A stretch of DNA of 7,544 bases, taken from NCBI GenBank assembly GCA_934276485.1, contig CAKQTE010000069.1, positions 1 through 7,544 on the forward strand, in the 5' to 3' direction. The notes under the pieces are model-generated. The model saw nothing but the letters and a program-made list of their open reading frames with translations. It was not told where the DNA came from and made no database searches. The stretch's first letter is position 1. Every line of letters begins with the position of its first letter. Below, one piece after another: positions 1-5,874 of this stretch. Made by a program: the position numbers and the translations under genes. This DNA is from an uncultured Spirochaetales bacterium (GTDB lineage: Bacteria; Spirochaetota; Spirochaetia; Sphaerochaetales; Sphaerochaetaceae).

Positions 1-15
1 TCTAAAGACCGAAAC

Positions 16-45
16 GGACCACCCTAGATTCTCTATCGGTGGTCC
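16..45 (+). other. rRNA spacer processing stem upstream of 5S
   Basis: Bases 16-23 (GGACCACC) pair perfectly with 38-45 (GGTGGTCC) around a 14-base loop, ending directly before the 5S rRNA. The position between a presumed 23S gene to the left and 5S suits an RNase III-type processing stem of the rRNA precursor. The first 15 bases may be the 23S tail or spacer; I cannot place the 23S end from this fragment. Confidence 0.5.
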
Positions 46-158
46 CCTGGTGGCCATGGCTGGGCGGAAATACCCGTTCCCATCCCGAACACGGAAGTAA
101 AACACCCATACGCCGATGGTACTGCAGTTCGTCTGTGGGAGAGTAGGTAGCTGCCAGG
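46..158 (+). rRNA. rrf: 5S ribosomal RNA
   Basis: This is a complete 5S rRNA of about 113 nt, the 5S component of the large ribosomal subunit. The ends form helix I: 46-54 (CCTGGTGGC) pairs with 150-158 (GCTGCCAGG), with two G-U wobbles. Inside are hallmark 5S segments: the CCCATCCCGAACACGGAAGT stretch of loops B/C and helix III, the CGCCGATGGTACTGC helix IV region, and the GTGGGAGAGTAGGT loop E region. It lies at the left of the window, downstream of a spacer stem and 40 nt before a terminator, so it is the last gene of an rRNA operon whose 16S and 23S lie outside. Mature ends are estimated from helix I and could be off by one or two bases. Confidence 0.96.
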
Positions 159-198
159 TCCTTTCTAATATCCAGCGTTAAAGCTTTCAGATATATCT

Positions 199-226
199 AA
201 GCCAGTCCTCGTTGACTGGTTTTTTT
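199..226 (+). terminator. Intrinsic terminator of the rRNA operon
   Basis: CCAGTC at 202-207 pairs with GACTGG at 214-219 around a 6-base loop. The stem can be lengthened by AAG at 199-201 pairing with the first T residues. A run of seven T residues follows at 220-226. This is a textbook Rho-independent terminator 40 nt after 5S and it ends rRNA transcription. Confidence 0.88.
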
Positions 227-298
227 ATGTCCTTCATAAATCTAGATTTAATAAATTGATGTAATGCACAATTTTTACTATCTAGTGATAATATAAAG

Positions 299-344
299 AG
301 AGATAGTAATCTGTATTGATTAAGAATACTCCATTACTATCTCT
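299..344 (-). terminator. Imperfect hairpin after the dehydrogenase gene, possible terminator
   Basis: The 12-base arms AGAGATAGTAAT (299-310) and ATTACTATCTCT (333-344) are perfectly complementary. An inner stem, GTATT 313-317 with AATAC 325-329, continues the hairpin. It begins 38 nt beyond the dehydrogenase stop codon on the minus strand and is followed there by CTTTATATT, a weak U-rich tail. It may end the dehydrogenase transcript. The poor U-tract lowers confidence, and read-through or mere 3'-end protection is possible. Apart from this, positions 227-382 contain no coding sequence that I can support. Confidence 0.5.
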
Positions 345-382
345 ATCAATCTAAAAGTTTATATGCTTTTTGCGATTAGAAT

Positions 383-1153
383 TTACTGTTTGCTTGTAAG
401 ACCACCATCAACTGCCAAAATTTGACCTGAAATAAAAGCAGATGCATCTGAACATAGATATAATGCTGCGCATCCAATATCTTTAGCAGAGCAAATTCTT
501 CCTAGTGGAATTCTGTTTACGAGGTTTTTATAGAATACTGGATCATCAAGTTGAAATGAATTAATTGGAGTACGTGTAAATGTTGGTGCAATTGCATTTA
601 CTGTAATTCCATATTTTCCCCATTCGCAAGCAAGTTGCTTTGTGTACATGTTGATAGCACCTTTGGATGCACAGTAAGCTATATAGTCTTGATCTGTTCC
701 AATGAATGATTTTACAGATGATATAGACAGTATTCGTCCATAGTGTTGGTTAATCATTATTTTACCAACTTCTGAAGTAACAAGATGTACTCCTTTTAGG
801 TTTATATCTAGTACAAAATCCCATGTCTCTTCATCATATTCTTCTGCTTTCTTTAGTTTGTTTACTCCTGCTGCATTAACTAAAATATCAATACGTCCAG
901 TCTTTGTTTTTGCTTCAGCTACCATATTCTTGATGCTTTTTCCATCCAAAAGATTTACATCAATGTACCAACATTGACGTCCTTCTTTTCTTGCTTCTTC
1001 AAAAATCCATTCTTCTGGTTTCTTATTTCCTGCAAGAATCAAGTCTGCTCCATTTTCCATCAAGGCTTGTGCAATAGGTGTACCAAGACCTCCGGCTCCA
1101 ACGATAAGCGCTGTTTTGTTTTTTAAAGAAAAAACATTCTTATATGTATCCAT
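383..1153 (-). CDS. Short-chain dehydrogenase/reductase, gluconate 5-dehydrogenase/KduD-like
   Basis: This is a classical SDR oxidoreductase of 256 residues, expected to be a cytoplasmic NAD(P)-dependent alcohol or ketone redox enzyme. Visible motifs are the Rossmann glycine loop GAGGLG (19-24), NAAG (93-96), the catalytic Asn in DIN (118), Ser 146 in the ISS segment, the YCASK pair Tyr160/Lys164, and the C-terminal SGQILAVDGG signature. The glycine loop is VGAGGLG rather than the usual TGxxxGxG, a mild variant. The family resemblance is to gluconate 5-dehydrogenase and 2-deoxy-gluconate 3-dehydrogenase, which act on sugar acids; the exact substrate cannot be read. I chose ATG 1153 because AAGGAG (1163-1168 on the plus strand) is 9 nt upstream. 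An in-frame TTG at 1159 would leave only 3 nt. The gene is transcribed divergently from the sulfatase-transporter operon and shares its control region, so it probably acts in the same pathway. Confidence 0.92.
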   Translation of the reverse strand: MDTYKNVFSLKNKTALIVGAGGLGTPIAQALMENGADLILAGNKKPEEWIFEEARKEGRQCWYIDVNLLDGKSIKNMVAEAKTKTGRIDILVNAAGVNKLKKAEEYDEETWDFVLDINLKGVHLVTSEVGKIMINQHYGRILSISSVKSFIGTDQDYIAYCASKGAINMYTKQLACEWGKYGITVNAIAPTFTRTPINSFQLDDPVFYKNLVNRIPLGRICSAKDIGCAALYLCSDASAFISGQILAVDGGLTSKQ

Positions 1154-1207
1154 ATTCAAGAACTCCTTAGCTAAATTATGGTTTTGATGACATTATGATT
1201 TATGAAA

Positions 1208-1236
1208 AGTATAAATAGCAAATTTAATATTGTCGA
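1208..1236 (-). promoter_or_regulatory. Predicted sigma-70-type promoter of the dehydrogenase gene
   Basis: Read on the minus strand, TCGACA (1236 to 1231; one mismatch to TTGACA) is followed after exactly 17 nt by TATACT (1213 to 1208; one mismatch to TATAAT). Transcription would start near 1201, giving a leader of about 48 nt. The -35 hexamer lies inside the palindromic operator at 1229-1240, so a bound repressor would exclude RNA polymerase. This is predicted from sequence only. Confidence 0.7.
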
Positions 1237-1240
1237 CAAT
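1229..1240. promoter_or_regulatory. Palindromic operator, copy 1 (predicted GntR/FCD site)
   Basis: ATTGTCGACAAT is a perfect 12-bp palindrome. Its GT-C-G-AC centre fits the GTM-N(0-1)-KAC core known for the FadR/FCD subfamily of GntR repressors. It overlaps the predicted -35 of the dehydrogenase promoter. The same 12 bases recur at 1357-1368 and I see them nowhere else in the window. The likely ligand is the GntR protein encoded at 6706-7419; that link is inference. Confidence 0.8.
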
Positions 1241-1283
1241 TATTTTCTATATAAACATACCATAATAGTTAAATAACGAGTCT

Positions 1284-1312
1284 TTGATTGATTGATAATA
1301 CGAATTTATGAT
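1284..1312 (+). promoter_or_regulatory. Predicted promoter P1 of the sulfatase-transporter operon
   Basis: TTGATT (1284-1289), a 17-nt spacer and TATGAT (1307-1312) form a good sigma-70-type pair. The start would be near 1319, about 37 nt before operator copy 2. Repression would then work as a roadblock in the leader. It competes with, or works in tandem with, the overlapping candidate just downstream. Confidence 0.5.
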
Positions 1313-1339
1313 TGACAAAGAGAAAAAACCATATAAATA
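1312..1339 (+). promoter_or_regulatory. Predicted promoter P2 of the sulfatase-transporter operon
   Basis: A perfect consensus -35 TTGACA (1312-1317) is followed after 16 nt by TAAATA (1334-1339), a weaker -10. TATAAA at 1332 is a better hexamer but leaves only a 14-nt spacer. A start near 1346 would put operator copy 2 at about +11 to +24, where a bound repressor would block initiation or escape. Confidence 0.45.
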
Positions 1340-1355
1340 ATACAAATGTAAATTA

Positions 1356-1369
1356 AATTGTCGACAATT
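1356..1369. promoter_or_regulatory. Palindromic operator, copy 2 (predicted GntR/FCD site)
   Basis: AATTGTCGACAATT is a perfect 14-bp palindrome containing the same 12-bp core as copy 1. It lies downstream of both candidate operon promoters and directly before the sulfatase Shine-Dalgarno GGAG (1371-1374). The two copies are 128 bp apart centre to centre, roughly 12 helical turns, so looping between repressor dimers is conceivable. Since the GntR gene is in the controlled operon, the site would also give autoregulation. Confidence 0.82.
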
Positions 1370-1380
1370 CGGAGAGAGTT

Positions 1381-2919
1381 ATGAACAAAAAGAATATCAT
1401 CCTTGTTATTACAGACCAGCAGAGGGCTGAATTTCTAAAAAGAGAAGGCTTTCCAATGGATACGATGCCTTTTGTTGATAGTCTTGCACAAAATGGAGCT
1501 TGGTTTAATAGAGCCTATACTTCTGCACCTATCTGTGTTGCAGCTAGAGTAAGCCTTCTTACTGGACGATTTCCAAATTCGAATCAAGTAACAGAGAACA
1601 GAGGTGCCTGTTATGCAAAATATGAGAAAGATATTTTTGATGTAATGCATGAGAATAACTATAAAACTGCTATGATTGGCAAAAACCATACTCATGTAAA
1701 ACCGGATGCTCTTGACTACTGTGATTACTATTATTTTCATGGTGGACAAACTGTAGAACCTGAAAAACCAGAGTTTAAGGAATTCGATGATTGGCTGAAA
1801 ACTTTAAATGGATGTCAGTCAGATGTTCCAACTCCATTCCCATTAGAATGTCAAATGCCTCACAGAATCATATCTAAGGCTATAAATTGGATTGATACAT
1901 TAAATGATAATCCTTTCTTTTTATATGTGGCTTTTCCTGAACCACATAACCCATATCAGGTACCAGAACCATATTTTTCAATGTTTTCTGAAGATAAGAT
2001 TCCTCCAATAAAGACAAGCGAAAAGGATCTTGTAAATAAAGGGTTTAAGTGGAAATTTTCTAGAGAACTTGGGAAGAGAGTCCATGAGGATTATGATAAG
2101 CAGTTTGTAAGCTCTCGCGCTAGATATTTGGGAATGATGAGACTGCTAGATGATCAAATTAAAAGACTTTATGACCATCTGGAAAAGAAGGGTAAGCTTG
2201 AAGATTCAATATTCATTTTCATGTCAGATCATGGTGATTTTATTGGCGACTTTGGTATGACAAGAAAGGGACCAGAGATGCCTGATATCCTAATGAGGAT
2301 ACCTCTGCAATTCATTGGAAAGGATATTGTTGCAAATGAAGAGCCTAGACCTGAATTTGTATCTATTTGTGACATTTTTCCTACAATTTGTGATGCTATT
2401 GGAGTACCTCTTCCTGATGGTGTTCAAGGTAAAAGTCTTTGGCCAGTTCTAACAGGACAAGATTATCCAAAGAGGGATTTTGAGAGCGTATATGCAGAGC
2501 ATGGCTATGGTGGCATGATGTACACAGAGAAAGATGAGATCAATTATGATAATTGCCTTAATGAAGGAAAAAAGGGAGTTACGTTCGATTCTCTCAATAC
2601 ATATTCTCAGTGTGGCACAACAAAGATGCTACGAAAGGATAAATGGATTTTAACTGTAGACTGCAGTGGCAAGGGTCAGTTGTATGATTTAGAGAAAGAT
2701 CCATTTGAACTCGATAATCTCTTTGATAGGAAAGAGTATGCTGAAGTAAAGAATGGACTTGTTTATGACCTTCTTGTTGAGACACTTCGCCATACAGATC
2801 CACTTCCTTATCCAAAAAGTCCATACAGGATCAAAATTCACCCAAGAAACTATTGGAATGATGAGAATTTTGTAAAAAAATTCGATTATTCTGTGGCTTA
2901 TGAAAAGAAGACTTTCTAA
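1381..2919 (+). CDS. Cytoplasmic type I (formylglycine) sulfatase
   Basis: This is a 512-residue member of the alkaline-phosphatase-superfamily sulfatases, which hydrolyse sulfate esters using a formylglycine made from Cys (or Ser). Visible are the metal-binding Asp12 in TDQQR, the activation motif Cys52-Val-Ala-Ala-Arg56 followed by SLLTGR, Lys101/His103 in GKNH, His189 in PEPHNPY, the metal-binding pair Asp283-His284 in SDHGD, and Lys296 in TRKGP. The motif is C-x-A-x-R instead of the common C-x-P-x-R, a less frequent variant. The N terminus goes straight into the first beta strand, so no signal peptide is present and the enzyme should act in the cytoplasm. The ATG follows GGAG by 6 nt. It is the first gene of the operon, 16 nt before the transporter genes, implying that an imported sulfated solute is desulfated inside. 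A phosphonate or phosphodiester hydrolase of the same fold is a less likely alternative. No formylglycine-generating or radical-SAM maturase is in the window. Confidence 0.9.
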   Translation: MNKKNIILVITDQQRAEFLKREGFPMDTMPFVDSLAQNGAWFNRAYTSAPICVAARVSLLTGRFPNSNQVTENRGACYAKYEKDIFDVMHENNYKTAMIGKNHTHVKPDALDYCDYYYFHGGQTVEPEKPEFKEFDDWLKTLNGCQSDVPTPFPLECQMPHRIISKAINWIDTLNDNPFFLYVAFPEPHNPYQVPEPYFSMFSEDKIPPIKTSEKDLVNKGFKWKFSRELGKRVHEDYDKQFVSSRARYLGMMRLLDDQIKRLYDHLEKKGKLEDSIFIFMSDHGDFIGDFGMTRKGPEMPDILMRIPLQFIGKDIVANEEPRPEFVSICDIFPTICDAIGVPLPDGVQGKSLWPVLTGQDYPKRDFESVYAEHGYGGMMYTEKDEINYDNCLNEGKKGVTFDSLNTYSQCGTTKMLRKDKWILTVDCSGKGQLYDLEKDPFELDNLFDRKEYAEVKNGLVYDLLVETLRHTDPLPYPKSPYRIKIHPRNYWNDENFVKKFDYSVAYEKKTF

Positions 2920-2935
2920 AAAAAAGGAGAAAAAT

Positions 2936-3910
2936 ATGAAAAGAGTCTTATCATTTATCACCATTTCCCTTGTTGCTGTTGCAATGATATTCGCACAGGG
3001 ATCAGCCGAGACTGCATCAAAGTCTCAGAGTTTTCCTACAAAGGATATTACTATTACTGTTCCAGTAAATGCTGGAGGTGGTAGCGATACACTAGCAAGA
3101 GCAATAAGCGCTGTTGCTGACAAGTACTTCAATCATTCAATTATCGTTGTAAATAGAGGTGGTGCTGGTGGTACTATTGGTGCAACAGAATTTCTTACTA
3201 ATAAGCCAGATGGATATAATCTACTTCTTGCTCATGCTGCTATTTTCACAACACAGCCAAAACTTCAGAAAGTTCAGTATACAGCTTCTGATTTCAAGGG
3301 CGTAATTGGTCTTAACAATCAGCCTATTGTTCTTGCAGTAACTGCAGATTCTCCATTTAAGAGCTTTGACGATGTTGTAAACTGTGGAAGACAGATTAAG
3401 ATTGCTGCTAATTCAGTTGGCTCTATTTTCCATGTTGGCGCTATGGATCTAATGAATAAGGCAAAAATTGATGCAGTTCATGTACCTTTCAATGGCAACT
3501 CTGCAGCTTTAACAGGTCTTATTGGTAAGAACGTAGATATTGGATTTTTCCATCCAGAAGAAATTATCTCCCATGTACAGGCAGGGACAATTCGTGTTCT
3601 AGGAACTATGACAGCAGAAAGAATTGATGCATTCAAGGATGTTCCTACATTCAAGGAACTTGGATATGATTGCGAATATGGTGTATGGAAGGCTCTCCTT
3701 GTACCAGCAGGTACTAGCCAGGAAGTAGTTGATTATCTCAATGCTACATTCAATGAATTGTTCCAGGATCCAGAGTTCCTTAACTATGTAAATAATACTT
3801 CAACAAACATGTATCCAATCTCTGGAGAGGAAGTTGATAAGAAGCTTATTGCGGAAGTCGATTCCTATGCAGACATAATCGATGCTCTCAATCTTTCTTC
3901 CAAGAAATGA
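2936..3910 (+). CDS. tctC: TTT-family (TctC/Bug-like) periplasmic solute-binding protein
   Basis: This is a 324-residue extracytoplasmic binding protein of the tripartite tricarboxylate transporter family, which delivers solutes, mostly carboxylates, to the TctAB permease. The N terminus is a signal peptide: KR, then a hydrophobic core (about 5-18), then a small-residue stretch FAQGSAETA. It has no lipobox Cys, so cleavage near residue 19 is likely. Family motifs follow: the first ligand loop AGGGSD (46-51), the second loop GGAGGTIGA (75-83), and PDGY (91-94). I chose ATG 2936 because AAGGAG (2924-2929) is 6 nt upstream and the signal peptide starts there. An in-frame ATG at 2900, overlapping the sulfatase end, would add 12 lysine-rich residues and spoil the leader. 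The gene begins 16 nt after the sulfatase and is followed by the two membrane subunits. The ligand cannot be read from sequence. Confidence 0.94.
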   Translation: MKRVLSFITISLVAVAMIFAQGSAETASKSQSFPTKDITITVPVNAGGGSDTLARAISAVADKYFNHSIIVVNRGGAGGTIGATEFLTNKPDGYNLLLAHAAIFTTQPKLQKVQYTASDFKGVIGLNNQPIVLAVTADSPFKSFDDVVNCGRQIKIAANSVGSIFHVGAMDLMNKAKIDAVHVPFNGNSAALTGLIGKNVDIGFFHPEEIISHVQAGTIRVLGTMTAERIDAFKDVPTFKELGYDCEYGVWKALLVPAGTSQEVVDYLNATFNELFQDPEFLNYVNNTSTNMYPISGEEVDKKLIAEVDSYADIIDALNLSSKK

Positions 3911-3927
3911 TTAGATAAGGATGGCTT

Positions 3928-4371
3928 ATGAGAAATAAGGATGTCATTGCCGGAACACTATTACTATTGTTTGGTGTTATTGTACTACTTATGATTCCAA
4001 GCCAGATTGAGGAAGTAAATAGCGTGGCCGTGGGGCCACGCGGTTTCCCTTATTTCTGTGCAATTCTATTAATAATATGCTCTGCTGCACTTTGCTTGAA
4101 AGGGTATTTTGATGGAAAAAAAGAGAATTCAAAGGATGCTCCTGAAAATGAGAAAAAATCATCATTGCCAGCATTTGGATTTTATCTCACAACTGTAGTT
4201 TATGCTGTTGTAATGCATTACATTGGCTATTTGATTTCTTCTTTCATCTTTCTTCCGATTATGCTTTACATGTTGGGAGTTAGAAAAAAGTTACTGTATC
4301 TGATATTGATACCGATTGTTTTGGGTGTATATTTTCTGTTTCAGTCGTATTTGCATGTTCAATTACCATAG
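3928..4371 (+). CDS. tctB: TTT-family small membrane subunit (TctB-like)
   Basis: This 147-residue integral membrane protein is the small, poorly conserved subunit of a tripartite tricarboxylate transporter. Hydrophobic segments lie at about 6-24, 41-60, 81-117 (one or two helices) and 121-140, giving four or five membrane spans. A charged loop (62-77, KKENSKDAPENEKK) lies in the middle. The GPRGFPYF sequence after helix 1 is the usual TctB landmark. A TAAGGA site (3916-3921) lies 6 nt before the ATG, 17 nt after the binding-protein gene. The 3' end overlaps the Shine-Dalgarno of the next gene. Codons 32-39 are unusually GC-rich and form a strong hairpin (listed separately). The subunit assembles with the large permease and probably has no transport activity alone. 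Confidence 0.9.
   Translation: MRNKDVIAGTLLLLFGVIVLLMIPSQIEEVNSVAVGPRGFPYFCAILLIICSAALCLKGYFDGKKENSKDAPENEKKSSLPAFGFYLTTVVYAVVMHYIGYLISSFIFLPIMLYMLGVRKKLLYLILIPIVLGVYFLFQSYLHVQLP
4022..4041 (+). repeat. GC-rich perfect hairpin inside tctB
   Basis: GCGTGGCC (4022-4029) and GGCCACGC (4034-4041) pair over all eight bases with a four-base loop (GTGG). It encodes Val33 to Arg38 of TctB, using G/C-ending codons in an otherwise AT-rich gene. It lacks a T-tract, so it is not an intrinsic terminator. It could slow ribosomes or 3'-exonucleases and favour upstream mRNA; that role is speculative. Confidence 0.6.
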
Positions 4372-4383
4372 GAGATCATAAAC

Positions 4384-5874
4384 ATGTTTAGTAATATTAT
4401 GGCAGGATTTGTTAACCTGCTATCAATTCAGAATTTTGTTTTCATCTTCCTTGGAATGATGATTGGAATTATTTTTGGTGCTCTTCCTGGACTAACAGCT
4501 ACCATGGCTGTTGCTTTGTTTACGCCAATAACATTTGGCATGAATCCTGTTGTAGGAATTCTAATGCTTCTTTCTATGTATTGTGGCGCAACATACGGTG
4601 GATCAATTACTGCAATCTTGATCAAGACTCCTGGCACTCCTGCATCTGCAGCTACCGCTATTGATGGATATGCTTTGACGCAACAAGGCCATGGTGGAAA
4701 AGCGTTGGAGATGGCATTGTTTGCTTCGACTGTTGGTGGAATAATCAGTGCACTTATGTTGCTTTTCATAGCACCTGTTATGGCTAAGGTTGCAACGTCA
4801 TTTGGCCCTCCCGAATTCTTTGCCTTGGCATTGTTTGGACTTACAATCATCTCAAGCATAAGTGGAAACAATATCATCAAGGGATTGATTATGGGCGCTA
4901 TCGGAATGTTGGTGTCTTGTATTGGTCTTGATAGGATTACAGGTGTTCCAAGATTAACATTCAATCATCGTTATTTAGTTGGCGGTCTTCAGCTTATTCC
5001 TGTTCTGATTGGTCTTTTTGCAATTTCAGAATTAGTTAGAAAAGTAGAAAAGAAAGACTTCAATGTTTCTGATGTTGCTGAATTTTCTAAAGAGAAACTT
5101 ACTGGATCAGAAATTAAGGGCAGCTTCTTGACTATGATTAAATCAAGCATAATTGGAACTGTAATTGGAGCAATCCCTGGAACAGGTGCAGCCATTGCAT
5201 CCTTCATAAGTTATGGTGAAGCAAAACGTGTTTCTAAAACACCAGAAAAGTTTGGATCTGGTTCTCTTGATGGAATCGCAGCTTCAGAAGCAGGTAATAA
5301 CGGTGTAACAGGAGCTACATTGATTCCTCTTCTTACTCTTGGAATTCCAGGTGATGCTGTAACTGCAATTTTGCTAGGCTCATTAATGATTCAAGGTATG
5401 ATTCCTGGTCCTTCCTTGTTTCAGACTCATGGTAAAGTATTATACACAATCATGGTTGGACTTATATTTGTAAACATCTTTATGTTTATAGAAGGAAAGT
5501 TCTTAATCAAGTTGTTTGTAAAGATTACCAAGGTTCCTATGAACTTCATGATTCCTGTTATAATCCTTCTTTGTATTACAGGAGCTTATGCTGTAAACAA
5601 TGCTTATTTTGATGTTTTGGTCATGTTGGCTTTTGGCCTTGTTGGATATGTGTTTTCTCGCTTCGGATTCCCTGTTACTCCAATGCTTCTGGCTATAATA
5701 CTTGGACCAACTGCGGAAGAGAGTATGAGACAGAGTTTGATTATCTCTAATGGTAGTATAAAGATTTTCTTTACAAGACCTATTTGTCTTGCATTCATTA
5801 TTCTTTCAGTACTATCAATTGCTTTACCTATTATCAAGAACAACAAGAATTTGAAGAGGTCAAAAACTGTATGA
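4384..5874 (+). CDS. tctA: TTT-family large permease subunit (TctA-like)
   Basis: This 496-residue polytopic membrane protein is the transport channel of the tripartite tricarboxylate system, thought to be a secondary transporter driven by ion gradients. It shows the internal duplication typical of TctA. The first half has GALPGL (32-37), YGGSITAIL (71-79) and TPGTPASAATAIDGY (82-96). The second half has GAIPGTGAA (262-270), SEAGNN (301-306) and LTLGIPGD (318-324). Many hydrophobic helices follow to the C terminus, and a lysine-rich tail (NNKNLKRSK) ends the protein. Length matches the usual 490-510 residues. AGGAG (4370-4374) overlaps the tctB stop codon and lies 9 nt before the ATG, suggesting coupled translation. 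The stop codon overlaps the next start as ATGA. With the genes upstream it forms a complete three-part transporter. Confidence 0.96.
   Translation: MFSNIMAGFVNLLSIQNFVFIFLGMMIGIIFGALPGLTATMAVALFTPITFGMNPVVGILMLLSMYCGATYGGSITAILIKTPGTPASAATAIDGYALTQQGHGGKALEMALFASTVGGIISALMLLFIAPVMAKVATSFGPPEFFALALFGLTIISSISGNNIIKGLIMGAIGMLVSCIGLDRITGVPRLTFNHRYLVGGLQLIPVLIGLFAISELVRKVEKKDFNVSDVAEFSKEKLTGSEIKGSFLTMIKSSIIGTVIGAIPGTGAAIASFISYGEAKRVSKTPEKFGSGSLDGIAASEAGNNGVTGATLIPLLTLGIPGDAVTAILLGSLMIQGMIPGPSLFQTHGKVLYTIMVGLIFVNIFMFIEGKFLIKLFVKITKVPMNFMIPVIILLCITGAYAVNNAYFDVLVMLAFGLVGYVFSRFGFPVTPMLLAIILGPTAEESMRQSLIISNGSIKIFFTRPICLAFIILSVLSIALPIIKNNKNLKRSKTV

Noticed and set aside
1154..1159. TTG start two codons upstream for the dehydrogenase
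   Set aside because: Only 3 nt would separate it from AAGGAG. ATG at 1153 has a normal 9-nt gap.
1154..1380. Riboswitch or small gene in the divergent gap
   Set aside because: The gap is AT-rich, has no recognisable aptamer core or open frame with a ribosome site, and is explained by promoters and operators.
1435..1749. Minus-strand reading frame of 104 codons within the sulfatase gene
   Set aside because: It has no Shine-Dalgarno and no family resemblance, and it sits across the sulfatase active-site coding region. It is a shadow frame.
2900..2935. Longer start for the binding protein, overlapping the sulfatase end
   Set aside because: It would put 12 mostly lysine and arginine residues before a good signal peptide, and the clear AAGGAG at 2924-2929 is spaced for ATG 2936.
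4022..4041. Terminator within tctB
   Set aside because: The hairpin is strong but no T-run follows (GGTTTCCCTT), and it is inside a coding frame with the partner gene downstream.
4428..4964. Long open reading frame of 178 codons on the minus strand within tctA
   Set aside because: It lies wholly opposite a clearly recognised permease gene, starts without a ribosome site, and its product is a proline/isoleucine-rich mirror of a membrane protein. It is a shadow frame.
5784..5870. Longer start for the isomerase within tctA
   Set aside because: The extra 29 residues come from the tctA tail in another frame, while the first barrel strand MKIGCC begins at 5871, in the typical ATGA overlap.
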